Of a stretch of DNA of 5,958 nt, positions 1 to 5,639 are shown in pieces (within the stretch, counting starts at the first letter, position 1; each line of letters starts with the position of its first letter). The stretch lies in contig JAQGKJ010000601.1 of NCBI GenBank assembly GCA_028290165.1, positions 1 through 5,958 on the forward strand, written 5' to 3'. Position numbers and translations under genes: made by a program. The notes under the pieces were generated by a model. It worked only from the letters and a program-made list of their open reading frames with translations. It ran no database searches and was not told the DNA's origin. This DNA is from Bradyrhizobium sp. (GTDB taxonomy: Bacteria; Pseudomonadota; Alphaproteobacteria; Rhizobiales; Xanthobacteraceae).

Positions 1-4
1 CGGG

Positions 5-781
5 CTATTCAAACCACGCCGCATAGATCTTCTTGAAGCTGCCGTCCTCGACCGTGATGTGCAGCCATTGATCGACGAAGGCCTTCAGCGCGGCGTCGCG
101 CTGCAGCCAATAGGCTTTCTCGGCGAAATCGAACGGCTGCTCCGGATGCACCGCGCAGAGCACGCCGGGGTGGAGCTTCTGCTGGTATCGCGTCTCCGAT
201 GCATCCGTCATCATCAGGTCGGCGTTGCCGTTGGCGATTTCGTCGAAGATCGTGGCGTTGTCGCTATAGGTCTTGATCTCTGCGTTCTTGATGTTCGCTT
301 TGGCAAATCGTTCGTTGGTGCCGCCGGGATTGACGATCACGCGCGTGCCGGGTCTATCGATATCGGCAATGGTCTGGTATTTGCCCTTGTCGGCGCAGCG
401 CGCGATCGGCGTCTTGCCTTCGCGCATGATCGGCGTGGAGAACATGCCTTTCTTTTGCCGGTCGAGGGTGATCGAGACGCCGCCCATCGCGATATCGAAA
501 TTGTCCGCCTCGAAATCCCTCATCAGCCGCGGCCAGGCGGTGTGAACATATTCGACGTTGACGCCAAGCGCCTTGCCCAGCGCCTCTGCCATGTCGACGT
601 CGAATCCGCGGAATTTGGACGTCGCTGCGTCGAAAGAGCTGAAGGGCAAATAATCGCCGGTCAGACCAATCCGCAGCGTGCCGTGTTTCATGATGTCGTC
701 GAGGCGGGAAGGCTGCTGCGCGTGGGCCGTGGCCGCCATGAGAAAAAATGCAGCGGCGAGCCAGGTGAGCGCTCTATTCAT
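5..781 (-). CDS. pheC: Periplasmic cyclohexadienyl (prephenate/arogenate) dehydratase, PheC type
   Basis: A 258-residue exported protein of the family 3 solute-binding fold. Family knowledge: PheC enzymes decarboxylate and dehydrate prephenate to phenylpyruvate, or arogenate to phenylalanine, in the periplasm. Seen: a signal peptide (MNRALTWL, then a hydrophobic stretch, then TAHA|QQ, cleavage likely after residue 21), TGDYLPFS (41-48), FRGFDVDMA (57-65), TAWPRLMRDF (81-90), NPGGTNERFA (151-160), LMMTDASET (189-197) and QPFDFAEKAYWL (215-226). From memory these match Pseudomonas PheC almost motif for motif. NPGGTNE and Glu196 of TDAxE separate it from ordinary amino-acid-binding proteins. I recall that Glu aligning with the catalytic general acid. 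Cys129 and Cys209 could form a disulfide. Start: the ATG at 781 has GGAGAAAGG just upstream and begins the signal peptide directly. An in-frame ATG at 805 adds eight residues and has no better support. Stop TAG at 5-7. The gene is divergent from the DUF1993 gene. Confidence 0.9.
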   Translation of the reverse strand: MNRALTWLAAAFFLMAATAHAQQPSRLDDIMKHGTLRIGLTGDYLPFSSFDAATSKFRGFDVDMAEALGKALGVNVEYVHTAWPRLMRDFEADNFDIAMGGVSITLDRQKKGMFSTPIMREGKTPIARCADKGKYQTIADIDRPGTRVIVNPGGTNERFAKANIKNAEIKTYSDNATIFDEIANGNADLMMTDASETRYQQKLHPGVLCAVHPEQPFDFAEKAYWLQRDAALKAFVDQWLHITVEDGSFKKIYAAWFE

Positions 782-785
782 CAAA

Positions 786-794
786 CCTTTCTCC
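786..794 (-). promoter_or_regulatory. Ribosome binding site of pheC
   Basis: On the minus strand this reads GGAGAAAGG. The GGAG core is 9 nt, and the AAAGG core 4 nt, before the ATG at 781. It favours that ATG over the in-frame ATG at 805, which lies upstream of this site. The GGAG lies within CCGGAG, which can pair with CTCCGG about 24 nt further upstream (see findings). Confidence 0.7.
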
Positions 795-957
795 GGAAAA
801 TGCATCCGGTGTCAGAGCTCCCGGAGCCGAATTTGTGCTGCGCAAACATCGCGACGATGCCGGGTATCAACCAATGGGCCACTGGAACGCAATGGTTTGT
901 TGCAAAAAGTCGGGATAGGCTTGCGACCCCAACGGCAGTTCGGACTTTGCGCCGCGC

Positions 958-964
958 GGAGAGG
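958..964 (+). promoter_or_regulatory. Ribosome binding site fixing the GTG start of the DUF1993 gene
   Basis: GGAGAGG lies 9 nt before the GTG at 974. This fixes GTG, and not the in-frame ATG at 986, as the start. The resulting N-terminus (MSISMYS) resembles what I recall for DUF1993 proteins, which begin with a short S/T-I/L-S-M/L-Y segment. Confidence 0.75.
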
Positions 965-973
965 ATCGCAACA

Positions 974-1501
974 GTGTCCATCTCGATGTATAGTTGTTCG
1001 GTCGGCGTTTTCACGCAATTTCTGGGCAGTTTGTCCGATCTGCTCGACCGTGCGGCAGTTCACGCCGAGGCGCGGAAGATCGAGCCCTCGATTTTGCTCA
1101 ACGCGCGCCTCTCACCCAATATGTACAACCTGACACGGCAGGTGGGCGAGGCCATCAGGCATGTGGTGCTTGCCTGTGGTTTGCTCGCCAGTGTCGAGCC
1201 GCAGGTGTTTCCGGATACCGAGCCGGACATTCCCGAACTCAAGGCGCGCATCGCGACGGCGATCGAATTCATGCGCGGTCTGCCGCCCGCGGCGATCAAC
1301 AATGCCGGCGACAGGGAAGTGGTGTTTACGTTTCGCAATGGCTCGACGCGAAACTTTACCGGCCAATCCCTGTTGCTGACCTTCAGCGTGCCGCAATTCT
1401 TTTTTCACATCACGACGGCCTATGACATCTTGCGCCATTGCGGCGTCGATCTCGCCAAGAAGGATTTTCTGGGAACGCCGAGCCAGCCCCAAAAAGATTG
1501 A
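974..1501 (+). CDS. DUF1993 family protein
   Basis: A 175-residue, probably cytoplasmic, mostly helical protein with no signal peptide or membrane segment. It matches the DUF1993 family as I remember it: an N-terminal MSISMY followed by a helix ending in LLDRAAVHAEAR (23-34), then ILLNARLSPNMYNLTRQV (40-57), a DTEPDIPELKARIATAI stretch (81-97), and the family's strongest block FFFHITTAYDILRHCGVDL (142-160) followed by KKDFLG. DUF1993 is thought to be related to the DinB/YfiT-like four-helix bundles. The His residues at 30, 145 and 155 could be of interest for metal binding, but no function is established. The start is the GTG, with GGAGAGG 9 nt upstream. The reading frame stays open upstream to base 59, but that part is the reverse of pheC and not coding. 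The gene converges on the operon with 5 bp between stops. Confidence 0.9.
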   Translation: MSISMYSCSVGVFTQFLGSLSDLLDRAAVHAEARKIEPSILLNARLSPNMYNLTRQVGEAIRHVVLACGLLASVEPQVFPDTEPDIPELKARIATAIEFMRGLPPAAINNAGDREVVFTFRNGSTRNFTGQSLLLTFSVPQFFFHITTAYDILRHCGVDLAKKDFLGTPSQPQKD

Positions 1502-1521
1502 GCGGACTACATTTCCCCGCT
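1491..1521 (-). terminator. Possible weak intrinsic terminator of the minus-strand operon
   Basis: Read on the minus strand, AGCGG (1521-1517) can pair with CCGCT (1505-1501), plus one G-U pair. The loop carries the TAG stop of the 134-residue gene. CAATCTTTTT (1500-1491) follows directly. The stem is short, at 5-6 bp, but the U-rich tract is placed as expected. The T run is the reverse of codons at the end of the convergent DUF1993 gene. No U tract follows the hairpin on the plus strand, so it would act in one direction only. Confidence 0.35.
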
Positions 1522-1911
1522 GTCTCTGCGGACAAGATTGGCCGCAGCCGCGCGTCCGGTCATTTCGCTCTTGAGCTGTTCAAAACGCCGCCGCGCGTCG
1601 CTCTCGCGATCATCCACCAGCCTGATCGCGGCATCCCTCGTCAACGGGCCGGTGGCGATCGGGGCTGAGTTTTCGCCGATCGTTTCATCGACATAATATT
1701 CCCCATTGTCCGCGCGGCGGACCGTCCATCTGAAACGGATCGCCGCCATCGGGCCGGGACCGGCTTTCGAATAGCCATCGCCGTCGACCAATTCAGGTGC
1801 AACAGGGATTTCCTCCACCGCGGCCTTTTCCGACTCGCGATGGGGCTCCGGTTGATCGAGAATGCTGGCGATGGCCGCGAGCGCACTATCGGTCGGATCG
1901 CTTTGAATCAA
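1507..1911 (-). CDS. Uncharacterised 134-residue protein, TTG start, coupled to amidase
   Basis: I do not recognise this protein beyond a general likeness to small Rhizobiales hypothetical proteins. Residues 1-54 are acidic and rich in Ala, Pro and Glu, and are probably disordered. A compact domain follows: FRWTVRRADNGEYYVDET (60-77), ATGPLTRDAAIRLVDDRESDA (86-106), then a charged helix RRRFEQLKSEM (107-117). There are no cysteines, signal peptide or membrane helix. The start is a TTG overlapping the amidase stop as TTGA. It is supported by GGAGG exactly 8 nt upstream, and no in-frame ATG occurs before Met55, which would remove the whole N-terminal half. Overlap and SD suggest translational coupling to the amidase. 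Codon use looks like that of its neighbours, and the regular domain pattern supports a real gene. Confidence 0.72.
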   Translation of the reverse strand: MIQSDPTDSALAAIASILDQPEPHRESEKAAVEEIPVAPELVDGDGYSKAGPGPMAAIRFRWTVRRADNGEYYVDETIGENSAPIATGPLTRDAAIRLVDDRESDARRRFEQLKSEMTGRAAAANLVRRDSGEM

Positions 1912-3434
1912 GATATCAGCCTCCGGATATCAAGGTGTCGGCGGCAAAACGAGTCCCCGCTGCGCCGATATCCATTCCTCGCTTCCGAATAAGGCTGAGT
2001 TTTGTCGATTTGCGCGCAAACTGGCGGCAATTTGTCCTTCCAGGGCCGCGCCTGCTCGAGCTGGGCCGCCAGGCGGAATAAAGTTGCCTCGTCGCCGAAG
2101 CGCGCGGCGAACATCATGCCGAGCGGCAATCCCGCCCCATTCCATGCCAGCGGCACCGACATCGCGGGCTGGCCGGACATGTTGAACATCGAGGTTGCCG
2201 GTATATAGCGCCGCAGGATCCGGGCGATAAGCGACAGGTCCTGCGACATCGTATCGATCTCGCCGATACGCAGCGGCGGCAAGCAGAGCGTCGGGCACAG
2301 GAACGCATCGCAGGTCCTGAAAAACGTCGCCAGCCCGCGCGAAATCTGGAACGCGGCAAGTTGGGCTGCCACGTAATCCGCAGCGGTCGCTTTTTCGCCG
2401 TTATGCGCGGTCGCCAGCGTCAATGTCTCGAAATCGCTGTCCGTCATCTCGCGGCCAAAACGCTGTTTGGCCACCCTCACATTCAATGCGGTATTGGCGC
2501 CCACGATGGTCGCCATCACTGCGGCCGGATCGGCGGCCAGCGACGGCGCGCGCTGCTCTACATCATGGCCGAGCCCGGCCAGCAGGTGTGCTACTTCCCG
2601 CGTCGCCGCCGCAATTTCCGGATCGATCTCGTCGCCATAGGGCGACTTGTCGGTAAAGGCGATGCGCAAGCGCCCGGGGTTGCGTCCGATCTCCTGCGTG
2701 AAGGGTCGCTCCGGCGGCGGCGCGAAATAAAGGCTCGACAGCTCCGGTCCGCAGACCGCATCCAGCATCGCCGCGCTGTCGCGCACGCTGATGCTTACGA
2801 CATGGCCGCAGGAGAAGCCGGCCCAGCCTTCGCCGCGATCGGGACCGATCGGATTGCGCGCGCGGGTCGGCTTCAATCCGAACACGCCGGATGCGGAAGC
2901 CGGAATCCGGATCGAACCACCGCCGTCGCTGGCTTGCGCGACGGGGAGAATGCGCGCGGCCACGGCGGCAGCCGCGCCGCCGGAGGAGCCGCCGGAGGAG
3001 TGGCCGAGATTCCAGGGGTTTCGGGTCGGACCATACAGCCGCGACTCGGTGGTTGGCATTAGTCCAAATTCCGGAGTGGCGCTCTTGCCGAAAACTGTAA
3101 CGCCGGCTTTGAGGAAGCGCTGGACGAGGGTACTGGTATGATCGGCGACATTGTCCTTGTAGACGCTTGCGCCCGACGTCGTCCGCGTGCCCTCGAGAAT
3201 ATCGAGATCCTTCACCAGGAACGGCACGCCGGCGAAGGGGCCATCCGGCAGCCCATTGTCGATTTGCCGCTCGGCGTAGTCGTAATGCTTCACCACTACC
3301 GCATTGATCTGCGGATCGATTTTGGCGGTGTGGGCGATCGCCTCGTCCAGCAACTCCTTGGACGTGATCTGCTTCCGGCGCACGAGCTCGGCAAGGCCGA
3401 CCCCGTCATAGCTGTCGTATTCCCCGAAAGCCAT
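1908..3434 (-). CDS. Amidase-signature hydrolase, 6-aminohexanoate-cyclic-dimer hydrolase (NylA)-like
   Basis: A 508-residue cytoplasmic amidase that hydrolyses a C-N amide bond through a Ser-cisSer-Lys triad. Seen: the catalytic Lys75 in PFLVKDLD (71-78), the Gly/Ser-rich loop GHSSGGSSGGAAAA (144-157) with cis-Ser150, and DGGGSIRIPAS (170-180) with nucleophile Ser174. The 24-residue spacing between the serines is the family value. Serines at 150 and 174 are also the numbers I recall for NylA, and QASDGGGSIRIPAS is typical of that subgroup. The natural substrate cannot be read from sequence: NylA relatives act on cyclic amides, but most are uncharacterised. The C-terminal block FAARFGDEATLFRLAAQLEQARPW is conserved. 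After PPVCA (residue 474) comes a 34-residue tail, rich in Arg and polar residues, that I do not recognise from the family. Start is ATG with an AGG about 7 nt upstream. The gene lies 74 bp after the dehydrogenase and overlaps the next gene by TTGA. Confidence 0.92.
   Translation of the reverse strand: MAFGEYDSYDGVGLAELVRRKQITSKELLDEAIAHTAKIDPQINAVVVKHYDYAERQIDNGLPDGPFAGVPFLVKDLDILEGTRTTSGASVYKDNVADHTSTLVQRFLKAGVTVFGKSATPEFGLMPTTESRLYGPTRNPWNLGHSSGGSSGGAAAAVAARILPVAQASDGGGSIRIPASASGVFGLKPTRARNPIGPDRGEGWAGFSCGHVVSISVRDSAAMLDAVCGPELSSLYFAPPPERPFTQEIGRNPGRLRIAFTDKSPYGDEIDPEIAAATREVAHLLAGLGHDVEQRAPSLAADPAAVMATIVGANTALNVRVAKQRFGREMTDSDFETLTLATAHNGEKATAADYVAAQLAAFQISRGLATFFRTCDAFLCPTLCLPPLRIGEIDTMSQDLSLIARILRRYIPATSMFNMSGQPAMSVPLAWNGAGLPLGMMFAARFGDEATLFRLAAQLEQARPWKDKLPPVCAQIDKTQPYSEARNGYRRSGDSFCRRHLDIRRLIS
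1912..1931 (-). promoter_or_regulatory. SD-bearing hairpin before the TTG start of the 134-residue gene
   Basis: On the minus strand this reads GATATC-CGGAGGCT-GATATC and is followed immediately by the TTG start. The two GATATC arms are self-complementary and form a perfect 6-bp stem, leaving the GGAGG (1924-1920) in an 8-nt loop. The SD-to-TTG spacing is 8 nt. All of it lies in the last codons of the amidase frame. The SD is clear; a regulatory role for the hairpin is inference. Confidence 0.5.
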
Positions 3435-3491
3435 CCGGATACCTGCTGTCGTGAAGTAACGAAGGCAGCCAAGTCATCGGCGAAAGGGCGA

Positions 3492-3505
3492 GAACCGTCC
3501 GGTTC
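3492..3505. repeat. Short palindrome between dehydrogenase and amidase
   Basis: GAACCG-TC-CGGTTC is a 14-bp palindrome starting 3 bp beyond the dehydrogenase stop, in the 74-bp gap before the amidase. As RNA it would form a 5-bp stem (GAACC/GGTTC) with a four-base loop. Only a broken CCCTTTCG follows it on the minus strand, so it is not a convincing terminator. It could be a weak attenuating or processing hairpin, an operator, or chance. Confidence 0.3.
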
Positions 3506-3508
3506 GAT

Positions 3509-4498
3509 TTAGCCCAGCACGTCCTGATTGATGACGTTCTGGCGGATCGGTTCGCCGTCGAGCGCGCTCAGGATATTTCGCGCGGTTTGCTCGCTCATGC
3601 GGTCGACCGCTTCCCGCGTCACGCCGGCGACATGCGGGGCCATGATGACATTGGCAAGCGCAAACAGCTGGTGGCCCGAAGGCGGCGGCTCCTGCTCGAA
3701 CACGTCGAGGCCGGCGCCTGCGAGCTTGCCGGAAACCAGCGCGTCATACAACGCCGGTTCGTCGATGATCCCGCCGCGCGCGGTGTTGATCAGATAGGCG
3801 GCAGGTTTCATGCGCTTCAGCCGCGCCGCATTGAACATTCCGACCGTCTCCGGCGTCTTCGGGCAGTGGATGCTGACGAAATCGGCGCGCGGCAACGCCG
3901 CATCGAGATCGCTGACCGGCTCGCAGCCGGCGGCCCGGATCTCGACCGCTGATTTATAGGGATCGTAGACCAGCACGTTCATTTCCATGGCAAGGCAACG
4001 TTTGGCGGTTCGGGTGCCGATGCGGCCGAAGCCGACAATAAGAACCGTCTTGCCGAAAAGATCGTAGGGCAGCATGCCGAGGCGCGCGGCCCATTTGCCG
4101 TCCTTGACGATGGAATGCATTTCGACCGCGCGCTTGGCCAGCGTCAGCATCATGAACATCGCCTGCTCGGCGACCGATGGCGAATTGGCGCTGCCTGCCA
4201 CCATCAGGGGGATCTTGCGGCGGGAGAGCGCCGGGACATCGACGGCGTCGTAGCCGACGCCGATCCGGGTTACCACTTTCATGTCCTTGGAAGCCTCAAG
4301 CTCGGGCTCACCGAAACGGGTGGCGCCGAGAGCTACGCCATGGACCGGTGCCTGGGTCTTGAGCATGGCCTCGAAATCGCTCGCCGAAATCATATTGGGG
4401 AATTCCACGAGTTCGATGTCGTCCCGCTCCTTCAACAGAGCCCGTCCTTGCTGCGACATCGATTCAGTGACGAAAATTTTCTTCTTGTTGGTCGCCAT
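3509..4498 (-). CDS. D-isomer-specific 2-hydroxyacid dehydrogenase
   Basis: A 329-residue cytoplasmic NAD(P)-dependent enzyme that interconverts a D-2-hydroxyacid and the 2-oxoacid. It belongs to the SerA/GyaR-like group but has no C-terminal ACT domain. Seen: a substrate-side domain with VVTRIGVGYDAVD (75-87) and AGSANSPSVAEQAM (101-114); a Rossmann fold with VGFGRIG (155-161) and Asp179 in VYDPY, the usual NAD-selecting acidic residue; and the catalytic trio Arg241 (NTARGG), Glu270 (EQEP) and His289 (APHVAG). The start chosen is ATG at 4498, with AGGA 6 nt upstream. A TTG at 4537 overlapping the ATPase stop would add 13 residues ([13 protein letters not shown]) but has no SD and reads as a low-complexity leader. 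The gap to the ATPase is 35 bp, so the two are probably co-transcribed. The substrate is unknown. Location next to a sugar transporter suggests an acid derived from the imported compound. Confidence 0.92.
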   Translation of the reverse strand: MATNKKKIFVTESMSQQGRALLKERDDIELVEFPNMISASDFEAMLKTQAPVHGVALGATRFGEPELEASKDMKVVTRIGVGYDAVDVPALSRRKIPLMVAGSANSPSVAEQAMFMMLTLAKRAVEMHSIVKDGKWAARLGMLPYDLFGKTVLIVGFGRIGTRTAKRCLAMEMNVLVYDPYKSAVEIRAAGCEPVSDLDAALPRADFVSIHCPKTPETVGMFNAARLKRMKPAAYLINTARGGIIDEPALYDALVSGKLAGAGLDVFEQEPPPSGHQLFALANVIMAPHVAGVTREAVDRMSEQTARNILSALDGEPIRQNVINQDVLG

Positions 4499-4504
4499 TC
4501 CGGT

Positions 4505-4508
4505 TCCT
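4505..4508 (-). promoter_or_regulatory. Ribosome binding site of the hydroxyacid dehydrogenase
   Basis: AGGA on the minus strand lies 6 nt before the ATG at 4498. No comparable site precedes the upstream TTG at 4537, so this decides the start. Confidence 0.6.
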
Positions 4509-4533
4509 GCCCCTGGCTTTTCTTGTGCGTCCG

Positions 4534-5634
4534 TCAAATGACGGCGCCGGTGACCTCATTTAGCAGGTGCATATTGTTGAGGTCTACTGCCAATCGAAAC
4601 GGCCCGCCATCGCGCGCGCCGGCATTGGGATTGACCCGGCCGCAGATTTGGGCGCCTTCCAGTGTGAAATAAATCAGCGTCTCCATCCCCATCGGCTCGG
4701 TCACATCCAGTACCGTGTCGAAGCTCTCAACCCCGGGCTCCGGATGCGCGTTCGCCTCGGTGATATGCTCCGGCCGCAACCCCAGCAGTAGTTTTTCGTT
4801 GCGCGCGACATTTTGATAACGCGCAGCGCGGCCGGGCGGCAGCGGAAACGCGATACGGTCGGTCAGGCGGATGTGCAGTTTGCCGGCGGCCTCCTCGAGC
4901 CGGCAGGGCACGAAATTCATCGCGGGCGAGCCGATGAAGCCCGCGACAAAGCGGGTGGCGGGGTTGTGATAGAGATCGTTGGGCGTCCCGATCTGCTCGA
5001 TGCGGCCATGGTTCATGACCACGACCCGGTCGGCAAGCGTCATCGCCTCGACCTGATCGTGGGTGACGTAGACCGTCGTGGTGCGGACTTTCTGGTGCAC
5101 TTTCTTGATTTCGATCCGCATCTGCACCCGAAGCTTGGCATCGAGGTTGGACAAGGGTTCGTCGAACAGAAAGACCTTGGGATTGCGGACGATGGCGCGG
5201 CCCATCGCGACGCGCTGGCGCTGGCCGCCGGACAGCTGCTTCGGCTTGCGGTCGACCAGTTCGACGATGTCCAGCATGCGGGCGGCTTCGTCGACCCGCG
5301 TCTTGATCTCGGCTTTCGGATAATGTTTCAGCCGCAATCCGAACGACATGTTTTCCGCGACCGTCATATGCGGGTAGAGCGCGTAGTTCTGGAACACCAT
5401 CGCGATATCGCGGTCCTTCGGCGGCACGTCGTTGACGACGTCGCCCCCGATCATGATATCGCCGTCGGTGATATCCTCCAGGCCCGCGATCATCCGCAGC
5501 GTGGTCGATTTTCCGCAGCCCGACGGCCCTACCAGCACGACAAACTCGTGGTCGGCGATGTCGAGATCGATGCCGCGCACCGCCTCGACGTCATCGTAAC
5601 GCTTGATAACCTTACGCAAGGTAACGTCAGCCAT
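4534..5634 (-). CDS. Sugar ABC transporter ATP-binding protein, MalK/UgpC type
   Basis: A 366-residue ATPase that powers a CUT1-family importer from the cytoplasmic face of the membrane. Seen: Walker [10 protein letters not shown] (36-44), Q-loop [12 protein letters not shown] (81-92), signature LSGGQRQRV (134-142), Walker B FLFDEP with Asp158 and Glu159, D-loop SNLDAKLR (162-169), and switch His192 in THDQVEAM. From about residue 235 there is a MalK-like C-terminal TOBE/OB regulatory domain, with IGSPAMNFV and LGLRPEHI as landmarks. The length fits the family (about 350-370). The start is ATG at 5634. The in-frame TTG at 5643 adds three residues but would sit directly against the SD AAGGG (5648-5644), which is correctly spaced at 9 nt from the ATG. 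The permease ends 5 bp upstream. MalK-like sequences alone cannot tell glycerol-3-phosphate, maltose or polyol systems apart, so no symbol is given. Confidence 0.95.
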   Translation of the reverse strand: MADVTLRKVIKRYDDVEAVRGIDLDIADHEFVVLVGPSGCGKSTTLRMIAGLEDITDGDIMIGGDVVNDVPPKDRDIAMVFQNYALYPHMTVAENMSFGLRLKHYPKAEIKTRVDEAARMLDIVELVDRKPKQLSGGQRQRVAMGRAIVRNPKVFLFDEPLSNLDAKLRVQMRIEIKKVHQKVRTTTVYVTHDQVEAMTLADRVVVMNHGRIEQIGTPNDLYHNPATRFVAGFIGSPAMNFVPCRLEEAAGKLHIRLTDRIAFPLPPGRAARYQNVARNEKLLLGLRPEHITEANAHPEPGVESFDTVLDVTEPMGMETLIYFTLEGAQICGRVNPNAGARDGGPFRLAVDLNNMHLLNEVTGAVI

Positions 5635-5639
5635 TGAGA

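Larger units (their letters stand above)
782..973. promoter_or_regulatory. Divergent intergenic region, pheC / DUF1993
   Basis: These 192 bp separate two divergent starts, so both promoters should lie here. This is inferred from layout. No convincing plus-strand boxes are visible. On the minus strand there is a weak pair: TTGCGT (887-892) and GATACC (863-868) with an 18-nt spacer, a poor match that I would not rely on. An interrupted palindrome, GCTCC-C-GGAGC, lies at 817-827. A CTCCGG/CCGGAG inverted repeat lies at 791-796 and 821-826. No small gene or RNA gene is evident. Confidence 0.45.

Noticed and set aside
803..805. Upstream ATG as the pheC start
   Set aside because: It would put eight charged and polar residues before an already complete signal peptide, and the SD GGAGAAAGG lies downstream of it.
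59..973. Open plus-strand frame running in phase into the DUF1993 gene (480 codons in all)
   Set aside because: It is antisense to a well-supported pheC and resembles no protein family. The real gene begins at the GTG at 974, with its own SD and a family-like N-terminus.
1396..1406. T-rich run on the plus strand as a terminator
   Set aside because: It encodes the conserved QFFFH block of DUF1993 and has no stable stem upstream.
1912..1972. Three GATATC copies as a repeat array or mobile-element end
   Set aside because: The copies are 6-bp palindromes with unequal spacing (14 and 41 bp) and no other shared sequence, so there is no sign of an array, an insertion sequence or target duplication.
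2361..3062. 233-codon plus-strand open frame opposite the amidase
   Set aside because: It is Arg/Gly/Ala-rich antisense of a conserved amidase region including the catalytic loop, with no recognisable domain.
4813..5637. 274-codon plus-strand open frame opposite the ABC ATPase
   Set aside because: It mirrors the ATPase codons in a GC-rich genome, and its His/Asp/Arg-rich composition is typical of antisense shadows. The minus-strand ATPase has every expected motif.
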